From Rhexocercosporidium sp. MPI-PUGE-AT-0058 (Eukaryota; Ascomycota; Leotiomycetes; Helotiales): 64,000 nt of DNA. This document shows positions 34,732-46,799 of the stretch, one piece after another; the first letter of the stretch is position 1; each line of letters opens with the position of its first letter. The DNA is taken from the NCBI GenBank assembly GCA_020746875.1, contig JAGTJL010000012.1, forward strand, positions 868,001 through 932,000, in the 5' to 3' direction. A model generated the notes under the pieces. That model searched no databases, was not told where the DNA came from, and saw only the letters and a list, made by a program, of their open reading frames with translations. Made by a program: the position numbers and the translations under genes.

Positions 34732-35906
34732 TCAAGCAGCAGAAGCTTTCTCCTTGAAAGCCTTCTCAACCGCCTCGGCCATCTCGCCCAACGTCTCAAA
34801 CCTCCAAGTGAAATTCACACCCTCCCTCAAACTCTCCAACTTCTCATCCTGTCCATCCCGATCAATCCACACACTACTCATACCCATAGTCTATCCCAGA
34901 CCCACCAAAGTTAGCAATTTATTCCACTCCCCTCCCCTCACCCCTCTCTCAAATCCCCAAACCTCCCAAAAGGAAAAAGAAGAAATACACAAACACGAAA
35001 CATTACGTACCTTCGCCGGCACACAATCACAACTCAAGCTCTGCGCTGTATGCAACACGCCCTCCTTCCCCACCCCAAGCTCGTTTTCAACCCTCTTCAA
35101 CAAATACTCAAAGTTCCTCAAATCGGGCTTGTAGCTCCCGATCTCCTGCGCCGTGTACGCGGCATCGAATTTTGCCCCTTTCAGTGGACCGGAGATGGTG
35201 CGTGCGATGTTGGTGTTGTCGATGTTGCTGAGGATGACTAGCTTGTAGTGTTTGGCGAGGGAGAGGAGAGCGGGGACTGTGTCGGGGAAGGAGGGCCAGG
35301 AGGGGATTTGGTGGGAGAATTTCTGGATAGGGGAGGTGGTTAGTATAAGATGAGGGGTGTGTGTCTTTCTTGAAGTGGTGGTCTTTTCTTGTTGGGACGT
35401 TGGGACAGTGGGAGATTTATTTCGTCCACGTCCAAAGACACGGTCTGAGATTCAAAGAGATACAGGTAAAGTAGAGCGGATTTACCTCAACCTCCTCATC
35501 TCCAGGAACGGGTAGTTCAAGCGACTCCGCAAAAAGCACATACGCCTGTGCCAGAACCTCAGGGTACAGAAGTGCCGGATTGGAACGCTGAAGTTTCCGT
35601 TCAAAAGCTTGGAATTCTTTGAGTGTGCGAGCTCTGTTTTTCGTGTATGGTTTTGGGTCTGCGAGTTTGGAGAGGAGAGGTTGAAGAGCTGTGAACATTC
35701 CTCCTGGGGAGGTATTAGAAATGCATGTATATCTTGAGATTGCTGGTAGGGGAAAGGTCGTGTGGAAGTCCCACGTGGACTTTAATACATGAAGTTTATC
35801 AGGTTGAAAACCTACCTTGCTCGTCGATCAGGGTGGAATAGACATCGAAAGATAGCAGCTTGAAATCCGTAAGCTGTGCTGGGTCATCGTCTCTTACTTT
35901 TCCCAT
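34732..35906 (-). CDS. HAD-superfamily hydrolase, haloacid dehalogenase type II-like
   Basis: Four exons (35906-35816, 35703-35486, 35322-35011, 34890-34732) give 259 residues. The HAD motifs are in order: motif I FDVYSTLID with nucleophile Asp21, motif II Ser in LVILSNIDNTN, motif III Lys in IGSYKPDLRNF, and motif IV in TMGMSSVWIDRDGQD. The helical cap lies between motifs I and II. This layout fits (S)-2-haloacid dehalogenase-like proteins, which in fungi are mostly of unknown substrate. It is cytosolic (no leader). The introns are unusually large for this window (112, 163 and 120 bases). The start at 35906 gives the expected short segment before motif I. Confidence 0.85.
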
Positions 35907-36386
35907 TTTGGATGATTCTCGAAAGTCTTTATAAGCTTTGAAAGGATACTGAGACTGGTGTAAGAGCGAATGTATTGTGCTTAAGGAATTGAGATAAGTA
36001 GAACGGAACTTGTCCACATTGCGAGATGGAAGTTCTTATACCCGTTTGCAAAGGTATGATGATCCTCAGCAAGATTTTCAGCTGGGTTCCGAGCTCAGTG
36101 GCAGTTACCTGGATTGAAAGCTTGATGCGAATAACAAGCGCAGAACGTCATTTGAGAACTCCTCGACAAGTGGCGTAGAAGTCGTATAGCTGGCTCACGT
36201 CTCTGCGCCCTTCGTTCCTGGTCAAAAGACGACATGGCAAAGGCGGGGATCTGCGCCGTAGATCATGTCATGCAAGTACAAGGTGTGCTGCACACACGAG
36301 AAACCTTCGATCAGAATGCATTCATTGATTGGCTACCTGACAACTACAGTAAACCAATCCAAACCATATCCAAGAGAGAGAAGCTT
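35907..36386. other. Spacer between HAD gene and conserved helical-repeat gene
   Basis: 480 bases containing the HAD promoter and the 3' end of the next minus-strand gene. No separate gene is seen. Confidence 0.35.
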
Positions 36387-38886
36387 TCACTCAACTTCCT
36401 CCTCGACCTGCTCAAACTCCACATCATCGACCTTCAACCCAGCCATGGAGTCTTCGACACCAGCTTTAGCCTTGCCTTTCGAAGTCGACTTTGTACTCTT
36501 TTTCTTCTTGCGAGTGCCGCCGGCTTCGCCACCGAGAGGAGCTTCTCTGATCCAGCGAACGATGGCTTGGGCACGGTCAGTACTGATGGGATATTCCTTC
36601 CCGTCCTCCTGGGCCCAGCGTTTGGGCAATTCTCTGCCTTCGGCTTTGCGGGCTTCTTCCTCTTGTCGGCGCTGCCTGGCGGCGACAGCGGCGTGGAAAC
36701 TCGCTTCGTCGTGGACTCGATCGTCTTCTAGAGCTTCCATGATGGCTTGCTGCTTCAGGCGTTCCTTCTTCTCGGCTGGCGTCTCTTTTTGCTGATTGGG
36801 AGGAGCTTGGCCTGGAAGAGGAGCGGGGGCGCAGAGTGATTCCCACGATCGCTGGAGCTGTATCCAATTATCGCCGCGTCGAATTACCTCGATCCAATCT
36901 GCACGGCTGGGAGAGCGAGCTGCTTGGAAGATGGGGTAGCCGTCACAGACTCGCGCAAGTCGAGCTACCATGTGGGCGTGACGCTGGAGCTCTCGAGCTG
37001 AGGTTTGCACTAGACAGTGGCAAAGGAGCAAGGAATGAAGAGCATCTGTTAGAAGTGGGTGGTAGGTCAACGCCTCATGGCAGTCAGTCTGAGCAAGAAT
37101 TGCTTTAGCAGTCTCATTTTGAGTGGCTTGCAACTGTTGCTTAGTAGTAAGTGATGTGGCTGTCTCTGGGTATGGCGGAAGATCTGCTGGGGGTGTTGCT
37201 GAGAACAACGCCGAGATTTGATGCACGACAGGTGGGGGTAGTGTTGGATACTCAGACCGATTGGGGCCGGCTTGTTGTCGATTGCGATTGCTGTGTCCGT
37301 TATGAGGCACGAGGGCATCAGATAGCTGGCCATTACTCAAAGATGAGTTACTCTCTAAATCAAGTCTACTATGACTCTGAGGCTTAGGGATCTTGAAACC
37401 ATTCGTATCTTGATTTACCTTGCGAATAAACTCCTCTGTGACCTCAGCTGGAAGACCTGGAGTATAATCGAAATGTGACAGATACGAGACGTAATCCCTC
37501 AGGGCTCTCTTGGCATTAGTCTTGACAATCTTCCGGGCATCAAGACGCCTCCGATGTGCTTCTTGCTCTGCCGGGGTCAACTCAGGTGCCTCTGCTAGTT
37601 TGGCATCACCATTGACTTGGCTAGCTTTAACCCCGTTGGTTCCATTCCGAGAAGCTCTTGGAGGAAGTGCTTCGCTGACATGCTGGCATGCAATGGTAAG
37701 ATACACTCCAGCCCGGTGGAACAATAGTTGAGTCTCAAGACTGCTTGGATGATCTTCCTCATCCAATTTGATCTCCTCCTTCCACCTGCTATTTCGCTGC
37801 ACCTCAGCTGCTGCTTCACTGGCGAGCTGTAGCTGTTGACGACCGGCTTTATGTTGATTCTGGTAGTATCTACATACTTGTAAAGCTGTCGTAAGATCTT
37901 GTGCTGCTCCTACAAAATCGTCCTTAAAGATCTTGGTAACCGCTCGAGTTCTCAATATCTCGGGCTCGTTAGGTCTTTCAGCAATGACTTGATCCAGCGG
38001 CTCAAGACTCGTACATTCTGCAAGTTGTCGTGAGGGTATCTTTTCATGGAAGAAATGAACGTATTTCGCATCGGCATCCAGGGGATTTCTTTGCAAAACG
38101 AGATGTGCCACATCTTCCAGCGTTGATGCAGACTGCATGGTAGCAACACTACATGCAATCTCGTCGAGATGATATGCTTTTGATAGCTTCTGCGTAGCCT
38201 GCTCCCTCATTCGATGTTTCCTTTCCCTACTCAATTTCGCATTCCCTCCTCCGCCACCAAGTCCAAGCCCCAGTGCAGCGCCGCCGTTACCCAGCAATCC
38301 ATTGCCGGCGTTCAAAGAATTTGTGAGGGATGATGAGGTTACTCCGCTCGCAGCTCGCACGGCAAGATTGGTAGCATCGTCGACTAGCTGTCGGATCTTG
38401 AGGAGGTCGAAGAAGACCGCGGGGTCGATAGGACGAGGACGGGGGAGATTGTAGTTATTGTTCGCAAGACTCTCGAGGACCTCCGGAGGCAATTGAAGCC
38501 ATGGCCCATGGAAAGAGGAGATGTAACGCCAATGCCTAATAGCAGATTAGTAGCTGAAGTGTAAGAATTGGCAAGCGCATCCGCAGGTCGGAATCTGGCG
38601 CATAAATAGGCAATAAAAGAATTTGGTAAATATGACCGCAAGAAGAACTCGAGCGCAAGTCCAGCATGTGGCAGACAGCCAGATAGGGCCCTCAGGGTAG
38701 CCTGCTTTCATGCAGATCAAAGACGTACTTGTTGCGACAGATTATCAGAGCGGATGTTGAGGGCTGCGATGCCTTTGCGGGCTTGGGCGTTGACGTCGAG
38801 GATGTGGATGTTGCTGCAAGTGGAGGAGGAATCGGGGCGTCTGCAGAATCGCCACCTGCCTGGCTCTTGTTCTTCTTCTTTGCCAT
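36387..38886 (-). CDS. Conserved fungal protein with TPR-like helical repeats, function unknown
   Basis: Two exons (38886-38729 and 38535-36387, with a 193-bp intron) give 768 residues. I do not know its function. It begins with a basic/Ala-Ser-Pro-rich disordered leader (MAKKKNKSQAGGD). The conserved-looking HWRYISSFHGPWLQLPPEVL is created exactly across the splice. A Gly-rich linker (GLGLGGGGG) follows. Then come helical hairpins of TPR type: LAHLVLQRNPLDADAKYVHF-like VAHLVLQRNPLDADAKYVHF, ERPNEPEILRTRAVTKIFKD, FVGAAQDLTTALQVCRYYQN, and later HEALTYHPLLTDALHSLLLC. The C terminus has a lysine-rich RKKKKSTKS stretch that could be a nuclear signal, then an acidic end. The single large second exon argues for a real, well-conserved gene. 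Confidence 0.75.
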
Positions 38887-39700
38887 TCTTGTCGCGGGTA
38901 TTTCTGTTCTAAGAATAATTATATTTTATGGCAAGTAGCAATTCATTGTTGCGGTATTGAGATAGATGTTCTTGATCCGAGACAGAGGCTCGAGGGCTAG
39001 AAAATTGTCAAGTGTCGCGTCGGCAGGGTCCAGTTTATTCCGCGGTGAATATACTAGGTTAGGGAAAGGGCAAGATGCAAGGTTGAATCAACATATATGC
39101 CTTTTAAAGTCGCATTTCTTCACTATTTCGTACTCAGTTAGAGCAAGTTCTATTGCGTTCTAGCAGTTATAATTCAGTCTGGAATTGTTGTTCTGGGATG
39201 ATCACCAGCAAGAAGAGGAACGAATGTCTGTAAAAATCTTGAATAGCAAGATGCTGTCAAAAATTGGATGGACGAATGCCCGAACATCCTGACCCATTCG
39301 CTCAGTTTCACAGCATTCAACGAGCTTGAGTTCATGAAAGGCCGTTCAATGCATCTCGACGTGACTTTCATGCAGAACGTCTTGTCCAGCCCCTTGTACA
39401 AGCTTTATCAAATCCAAGATTTATAGCTTCCCAGCGACGCCTGTATCTTCGCCTTGAAACTCCTACGCTGCTGAACCTGTCCATGACATTCTCCCAAGAA
39501 AGCTCGGCGACACATAAAAGCTCAAGTTAAAGATGAGCGCAGATGTTCCTTTCGCCTGATCAAAATCGCACTTGCCGTGTGAGAAGACTGGGTTTCCTCA
39601 GTTGGAATGTTTCTGAACAGTGAATGAGTACTTTTGCATCACTCTTGAGGCCACACTAACCTAATGGTCCGAAGGTTAAACCGTGTATCGGCCTTTGTTT
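38887..39700. other. Intergenic region
   Basis: 814 bases holding the upstream region of the 36387-38886 gene and the 3' flank of the Zn2Cys6 regulator. Only motif-free small ORFs are present. Confidence 0.35.
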
Positions 39701-42285
39701 TCAGATCTTGATGGAATTTTCGTACCCTGCCATGAATTGGTCAATCTCGGCCAATCCCTCCGTCTCGAGACTTTCCATTAATTCAATTTGTTGTTGCTGA
39801 CTGAGACTTCCATGCCTCATCTCGGTATCGTAACTTTGATCTCCAAACAGGTGAGATCCAAAGTTGTAGTGGGTGGGCTGCATCATATAAGCAGGGTCGG
39901 CGATGGCTGGTTGGTGCATTTGCGGCATCGGAGGTGCCGACATTTGTTGTTGTTGTTGTTGGCCAGTAGCCACTGGATTCCATGCAGTAGGAAGGCCATG
40001 AGGATGTGTAAATTCAGGAGGGAAGTAGCTGAATCGACGATCGGTTTGCATGCTTGACGGACTAGCAAAGATCGACCCTGACCTGAAAGACGGCTGTGGA
40101 GGAGGGAAATTGTGACCGTAATCGAGATTGCTGATGGGTTCTGGCATTTGGTCGAACACATATCCAAATTGGGGAGGTGGTGACTGGAATTGTTTCTGGG
40201 AATAAGCGAATGAGCTCGTAGTGGCGCTGGAGTGTTCCGAGGCTGATGGGGAGTTGGCGTCTGTGAGTGATGATGGAGATGTCGCCGAGAGAGAAGATGA
40301 CGCATGCAAAGAATCATTTGTATCGTAGCTTTTCAGACAAGCCTGTGCCAGTTTTGAGTACAGCTGAGAGGCGGCTCCGGTTCCTGGCCAGCGCTCTCTG
40401 CACTTGAGGATGATGTCCAGAGCTATGTCGATGTTTTCTTCTAGTTCCTCTTTACCATGTAGAGCGCGAACTTCTGGATAAGATATTGACCAGAGAATTG
40501 TATTCACTGCCTGGAAAAGGGTTAGGACAAATATCCACGTGATATCAACCATCGAGGTTTCCATTTGTTTGCTGAGACTTTTGATGTTGGTAGAAGCAGC
40601 ATCATAGCACATTATGGCAGAGCGGACGGAGGGGTTTGGGACCTGGGGAGAGGGGCGGAGGAGCGTCACGATCATAGTTTTGTGTCTGCCAATGAACCTG
40701 TATGCCGCTATATTAATACAAATCACATTAAGGGGAACGGCGGAGCCTACCAAGGTTTACTCCAGGGCGGACTAGTAGGGCAAGCATCGACCCAATCTTT
40801 CAGCTTCTGTTCCATCTGTGTGTACCATGGATGGTCCTCGCTCCTTGGCTCAGGACGCTTCTTCTGGTATAGCACTCGCCGGATTTCAGCTTGGAGAAGC
40901 CTCATACGAAGGAAGTGGATAGCAACGGTCTTCTTTTCAGAGACAGGCCCAGGTAGGATACCATCGGCAGTGATATACTCATCGTCAATTGGTTCAAAAA
41001 AACCCACGTCAACATGGTCCTGACCGGTGGCGAAAGCATTCGGGCGGCCCATGCTATGTGCAAGACCAAATTCCATTGAAAGGATGATCCAGGAGAGACG
41101 GCGTCGCATATCCAGTTGGATAGGATTGACCAGTCCCAGAGATACTCCTTGAGTAATAGTTTTCTCTTCCGTCAATCCGAGCTGCTGGCAAAGCCTAGTT
41201 GCCAAACCTACAACATAATAAATAGCCGTTCGAGTTGGGGTCAGTAGCGAATAGAGGGCAACCAGTACCAAGCACTGGAGTGTTTTGATGTCCTTTGGGC
41301 GAATCACTTCTTCCATGTATGCCATTGCGGCCAGGTAGTAACTGTCCGCCAAACCAGCATATTGCGGATCCAGCTTCTGCATAGCTATTGCGAGCACCAT
41401 CCGGACAACGAAATTTTTGTATGGATCGGTACTTCCATCGTAAACCTCTTGCATGTCATTTTGCAAGGTCGGTTCATGCAAGGTGGGCATCAAGTATTGT
41501 GCTGTAACAAATTAGACCTCCACTCTCGCTACGACTGCATACGGCGCGAATCTCGGCAGAGAGTGCACTTACCTTTTTGATTGAATACCTCCAACAACTT
41601 GTCGGTAACTAGTCGACTGGGCAATGTTAATGCTGGAACGGCACTGATCATTGGGTATGATTTTTTTCGTCTAGTCGATGCTTCTGGCGAGGGCATAGGA
41701 CTTCGCCTGTGCCGGACCTCAGGCACCAGTTCACGGATACTCCTCGAATCCGTGTACTTTTTTGCCTCCTCCATAACCAACCTTGTCATCGCAATGCCAC
41801 TCGATGGCCCCAGAAATCGTGGCGTCTCATCGTCTTCGTCCAACCGGACGAGCCCTCCTGGCCGTACAATGTCTTCCGTATTTTGCGGGAACCCTTCCTC
41901 CTCCGTGTATTGGCTAAGCTCGTTTTCCAAAGCCCTCACTTTGTCCTGAAGCCGGATCACATAGGTCCTGGAGATCTTCTTCCCCTTGGTGGTGTCGTAG
42001 TATTCGCAAATTGCGCCGGCCCGTTCGCAAGGGAGGCATCGTGGCAAGTTTGGATCGCATCTTGTTTTCCTCTACTTTGATTTAGCAACTTGAAGTTTCT
42101 ATGACACGAGCTCGGAGCGACTGATTACGCACCTGGCGACATCGGCAGCATGCCGTTAAAGTATGTGCGATCCTGGGAGAATGGTCGTCGCTTTCGTGGC
42201 TACTCTCCCTGGCACGAATGCTCTTTGCCTCTCTCGCTTTGTTGACAGTGCTTTGGGCCTGCCGGAACAGATCTGCGGCGTCCAT
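39701..42285 (-). CDS. Zn2Cys6 transcription factor with fungal_trans domain (regulator 1)
   Basis: Four exons (42285-42133, 42071-41573, 41501-40751, 40697-39701) give 799 residues. The zinc cluster spans Cys46-Cys73 (CCRCRQRKTRCDPNLPRC, then LPCERAGAIC). It is completed only when exon 1 is spliced to exon 2. A linker and dimerisation coiled coil follow (RLQDKVRALENELSQY). The fungal-specific regulatory domain covers about residues 220-520 (LMPTLHEPTLQNDM, YLAAMAYMEEVIRP, QLDMRRRLSWIILSMEFGLA). The C-terminal region is Ser/Pro-rich and then Gln/Met/His-rich (a QQQQQQ run), a likely activation domain. It is a nuclear DNA-binding regulator of unknown targets. It is divergent from a second Zn2Cys6 gene at 44164-46400; I do not recognise an orthologue with certainty. 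Confidence 0.9.
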
Positions 42286-44163
42286 CGGCACTGTTATATC
42301 TCTCTGGGAAGATTGGAATGTGAGCTTGGGATGGCGCTTGAGCTCTCGAACCTCATCGTCAAGAGAACTCGTCGCGGTAGCCTCCCCTCCTTCCTAGCTT
42401 GCCTGTTAAAGATCCGATCCGTAATCTTTTGAGCTGATCAAAGAGAGTGCCTACGCTGCTTCCAGAGAAGAGTACTGTGTTGATTGAACAAGAGCGCCCC
42501 AGAGCTATTGTATTGTATTGTAGGTATGTAGGTATCTAGAGCTTCATTGGGTGTCTCTCATGGTCGAGGCCGTGTGGAGAACCCAAGGTAGGACTGGTGT
42601 ACGATGCGTGAGCGCAGTGCAGTGCAGTTGCGGTGCGGCGTGGATATGGAGGGAGGGAGGATCAAATGGCTGCCCCACGTCTGACGGGGATCTGGTGGGA
42701 TGTACCACAGGTATTGTAGGGATGTAGAAGTAGGGATGAAGGGATGAAAACTACAGAAAGGAAAGTGAAACCAGCAACTTCCCAAAGGGTGCGATTCAGA
42801 GGCTGAGGCTGAGGTAGGCAGTCACCAGCGTCTACGGAGCATCCTATCAGACGGCGTCGAGAGGCATACGATGGACGATGGGTGGTCTCGATCCAGGGGT
42901 AGAAGAAGGGTAGGAAGAAAGAGAAAGGCGGGTAAGGGGAAATCGCAGAGTTCCGTTCCACCAGTCTTGGAGTGATACTGTAGTAGTAATAGGTCAAATC
43001 TTCGCTCTGGTCTGTCGTACTGGTACTTCTATTGGGCTGTCATGAAAAATAATGCCAACATGAAACCACCATCACAGAGCAAGCAAGACCACAAGAACGG
43101 GAAAAAGGAGAAAACACAAGGCAGGACAGGGCAGGGCGGATGCGATCAGAAGAGCCGAAGAGGCCATCCTTGCTTATCAGAACCACGGACCTCTCTCTCT
43201 CTCTCTCTTCTTTGCCCAAGCGGCCAGGTTTCCCTTGGCAGATTCTGCCTGAGCTCCGGCCAGCCCATTCGTGACAACCCCTCCAAGGGAGGAGGCAAGA
43301 CAAGGAAGGCTCTATTGTTCTGGCCGTTGGTTCGTCCATTAAGCGCATATTCACACCTCTTCCAAGTCAAGTCAGAATGCGATGATCATTCCCCTTCTGC
43401 TGATGTGGATATCAAATTGGCCGCGAGAGCCTCACCATTTCCATCTGCGCAACACAGGGAAGCAGCCTCGTCCAAACGTCTGAAAGCAATTTCCTCATAC
43501 CCCACAACCCCGTATGATAGACTTGACCCCGCTCTGTACAATCAGTAGCTAGTCAGGTAAGGACCCAATCTTTTGGACGACCACGGACGATAGCCGGATA
43601 CTCGAGTGTAGACTCCGAGGGCTTCATCTCTGCCGTATTCCAGCACCAGAAAGAAGGCGGCTTCCCATTTGCAAGTATACGAATGAACACTCAAACTGTA
43701 AGAGATCGAACCAAGTAAATCTTGGCAGGTGTTTTTTAGAGTGAAGGTGAGCTGACATTGCACAGATCTAACCAGAATCTTGTTTGGTGAGTAGCACAGT
43801 CACACTTCTTCGGATCTCCTTCATGCCCGAGATCTCCAACTTGCATCGTTGTAGGGGCAAAGGGACATATATGTCACCACTGATCTGCCGGTTGATGAAC
43901 TGTGCAGATGCGGCCAGCGCCACATCCTTCTTTCTTGGCTGAGTAATTTCCCGTGCTGCAAGACTCGCCAAAATCCTACAGGCGGTGGATGCCATACCTA
44001 CATGTTGGAACGTCTTGCGTCGCGGTAAAGTTGTGATTATCCCAGACTGACAAAATGCTCTAGTACCCCTTTATAAAAGAAGATGAATGTTGTGAGCTCG
44101 AGAATTTCGCCTCTACAGACCACTTGATCTGGGGATTGGTACCACTTGCAATCCATCACCGAG
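42286..44163. promoter_or_regulatory. 1.9-kb shared upstream region of two divergent Zn2Cys6 regulators
   Basis: This spacer separates the starts of two divergent regulator genes. It contains a CT dinucleotide run at about 43191-43208. A small minus-strand ORF of 75 codons (43768-43995, true ATG, MASTACRILASLAAREITQ and on) has no recognised homology and is listed separately. No binding sites can be assigned from sequence alone. Confidence 0.4.
43768..43995 (-). CDS. Possible small protein, unrecognised
   Basis: A 75-codon frame with a true ATG and a mixed, non-repetitive composition (RKKDVALAASAQFINRQI, GDIYVPLPLQRCKLEIS). It could be a small gene, the first exon of a spliced gene extending towards 43540, or chance. 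No motif or partner is visible. Confidence 0.22.
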   Translation of the reverse strand: MASTACRILASLAAREITQPRKKDVALAASAQFINRQISGDIYVPLPLQRCKLEISGMKEIRRSVTVLLTKQDSG

Positions 44164-46400
44164 ATGCATCGTTCTGGCCAAAGCGCTGCGGATACGCCGC
44201 TGTTGAGAGTCTCAAGGCCAGTCTCTGCATGCTCGAGATGTAAGTATTCCAGTCCTGATTGGAACTTTCCCTGTCCTAACGAAAAGCAGGTCGTGCCGCA
44301 AAAATCAAGGTGCGTCGATGAAAATGAGACAAGACTAATATACTAACACATGGTTCAAAGTGCGACGGAAAACTGCCAGCATGCACGGCATGTGAAAAGT
44401 CGGGACGGACGGGAGAATGCTCAAGCGCGAATGATCAATTTGCGAAAGGCAAGGAGAGAAGGTTCGTAGATACATCTGAGGTACTTGAGCTTGCTGACAT
44501 AGAACTAACGTGTTTTCAGCTATGTTGCTTCTCTGGAGTCCCGTGTGGAGAAACTGGAGAGGAGGATTGCTTACGCCAGGAATCGGAAAGCATCAGTTGC
44601 GATGCACGATGGCGAGGAGCCTGGAGAAGTTCCAGACCGAAAAGATTCTCTCGCCACTATTCGCGCGGCTATCCATGGAAAGGCAGCTCGGAGGAGGGAG
44701 GCGGCAGACGTGGATGAACTCGTGTCGGATTTTGGCTTTCTGTAGGTCCAGATGCGTCCCTTCTCCATTGTTGTCAAACGAGTTCGCTAATCATTCAGCT
44801 CCGTCAATGCGACTACTCGGGATTTCGAAGCGTCAACAACGAATATGACGTTCGCTCGTCTAATCCTCGCTGCTGCAAACAACGATGCAGTGCCTAGTTC
44901 TCAGCCATTTTCCCTGCCATCGAGGCCAGCAGCCATGGCACTGATCCAGTACTATTTGGATAATGTCTTCGCGCTTTTCCCCGTATTTGCTGAAACTGCC
45001 TTGTTCAACGCATTTGATGCGGTGTATCAAGAGAACGGCCGCCCTGTCACGGACTTCGAACATTGGCTCCTGTATATGGTATTCGCCATTGGGGCTACGG
45101 GTCAATCCCGAAGTCATCATGATGCTCTTTATACCGATGGTGTGCTTTGGGTTGGCCGAGCCTTGCGGTACGCTGATCGGGTTCTGATGCCTGGCTATGT
45201 GTCTCAGATCCAAGCCTTGGTTTTGCTCGTCCAGTATTCCATGCTGGATCCTGCTCATTTCGACAGCTGGCAGCTGATTGGCTTTGCTTGTCGCGCCGTC
45301 GTAGACTTGGGTTTCCATCAAGATCCCCCGAAAGAGCAACAAACGGAGAAGAAAACTCTAGAACTGCGACGCAAAATCTTTTACTGCGTCTATTCCCTCG
45401 ACAGGTAGGCTTCACACTTGGGCATTATACTCGATGCTAAATTGAATTCAGGTCCATCAGCATGGTTCATGCCCGATCCTTCTCCTTCACAGATGACTCC
45501 ACGGAAGTGATGCTGCCTCTGGCCACATCAACGATGCCATCCTCTGGAAAGTCTTCTCTAACTGGGCCCCACTCACTGGAAACGGCGCTGCTCTTATTTC
45601 AGCTTCGACAATTGCAATCCTCGTGGTACCAGGAGTTGTTTCAATCTAGTCGCGATCCTCTTCAGAACTCGTCCATCTACATCTGGCAAATGTGTCAAGA
45701 GATGCGGGAATGGTCAGAGTCGTTCCCAGATAGCTTACCACTGGCATTCAAAGAGTTTTTCGATCTTGAATTGCTTTACAGCTATGTTTATTGCCTGGCT
45801 CCATCCTGCCGGGTCCAGACGGTGATCAACTACGGCAAAACCCTCATTTTCGAGTACAGCATTGCGTATATGCAGAAGATATTCCCCATCAGCAGAGATC
45901 CAATCAACAAGGCATTCTATACATATCACGATGCATTACGAGTATACTTTGTTGGTGGCCAATTTGTATCGGTCCTCCTCGACAATCAGGACCAGCTTCT
46001 AAATGGCATCCTACCATACGCCCCGGTTCTGGCGGGTGCTCCGCCTCCTCCTCCGCTACCAAGCAATGCTGGCATCGATAGCATTGATAGAAGTATCTAC
46101 TGTGTGACCCATATCAGAGAGACCCTCAGGACTTTTGGTCATCGTTGGGAGGATTCTAAAGCCCTCCTATCGAGCTTTGAGCTCCAGGTTGAGCCACTCG
46201 TAGCAGCTCTGCATCGGAGAAAGCACCACATCGAAGAAATCTCCCGGAGTAGCCACAGTCCGCCTGGGTACGTATCGCAGCCGGGGTTCGATCAAGTTAA
46301 TACTTTGACTGTTGAAGAGTGGTCAAACATGGGAACTGGATTTGGGAATATGGGCTCACTGCAGGGCGGCCATGGTGGTGGTCCACCCCACGTTCTGTAG
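44164..46400 (+). CDS. Zn2Cys6 transcription factor with fungal_trans domain (regulator 2), 20-base microexon
   Basis: Six exons (44164-44239, 44290-44309, 44361-44461, 44520-44741, 44799-45404, 45452-46400) give 657 residues. The zinc cluster (Cys23 to Cys52: CSRCRAAKIKCDGKLPACTA, then CEKSGRTGEC) is spread over three exons. Exon 2 is only 20 bases and encodes the end of the second cysteine codon plus RAAKIK, so both flanking introns interrupt the DNA-binding motif. A coiled coil follows (YVASLESRVEKLERRI). The regulatory domain then runs from about residue 170 (MALIQYYLDNVFALFPVFAE, FEHWLLYMVFAIGATGQS, VDLGFHQDP, RRKIFYCVYSLDRSISM). The C terminus is Gly-rich. Targets unknown; nuclear. Donors and TACTAAC-type branch sites are strong, so the microexon is credible. 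Confidence 0.9.
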
Positions 46401-46799
46401 TGTATAGACGAGTGTGTTTCTAAACCACGACTTCATGAAATGATTGATAAGTCCATGACGGAGAGTTTGTCAATTATGTCATGATAGCTACGCGTTTCCC
46501 CCCTCCTCTGATAGCCCCTTCCGCTTTCTACCAGCCCTAGCTTTCTTTCGCTCAAGTGCTCGGAGGAGCACCTTCCTACATCAAACAGGTGAATTCATCG
46601 AGCCACCGTTTGTTTTCTTCTCCAAGTTCTCATTCTTCTCATCAATCAAACATCCGCTCACTGGCAGTGGATACTCTGCTCCATCCCAGATCCATCATTA
46701 AGATTCTTCATGATATTGAGACCATTCTTAGACCACAGACGGATTTATTCTTCTCTTCAGTTGCGGAATAACGGATTTCCAACTTCTTTCGAGAGTAGA
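46401..46799. other. Spacer upstream of the two-TM cysteine-module gene
   Basis: 399 bases between the stop of regulator 2 and the proposed start at 46800. Nothing recognisable. Confidence 0.35.

Noticed and set aside
36234..37108. Plus-strand ORFs inside 36.2-37.1 kb
   Set aside because: They are antisense shadows of the conserved 768-residue minus-strand protein.
39701..46400. Secondary-metabolite gene cluster around the two Zn2Cys6 regulators
   Set aside because: No polyketide synthase, NRPS, terpene synthase or tailoring enzymes are nearby; neighbours are housekeeping genes.
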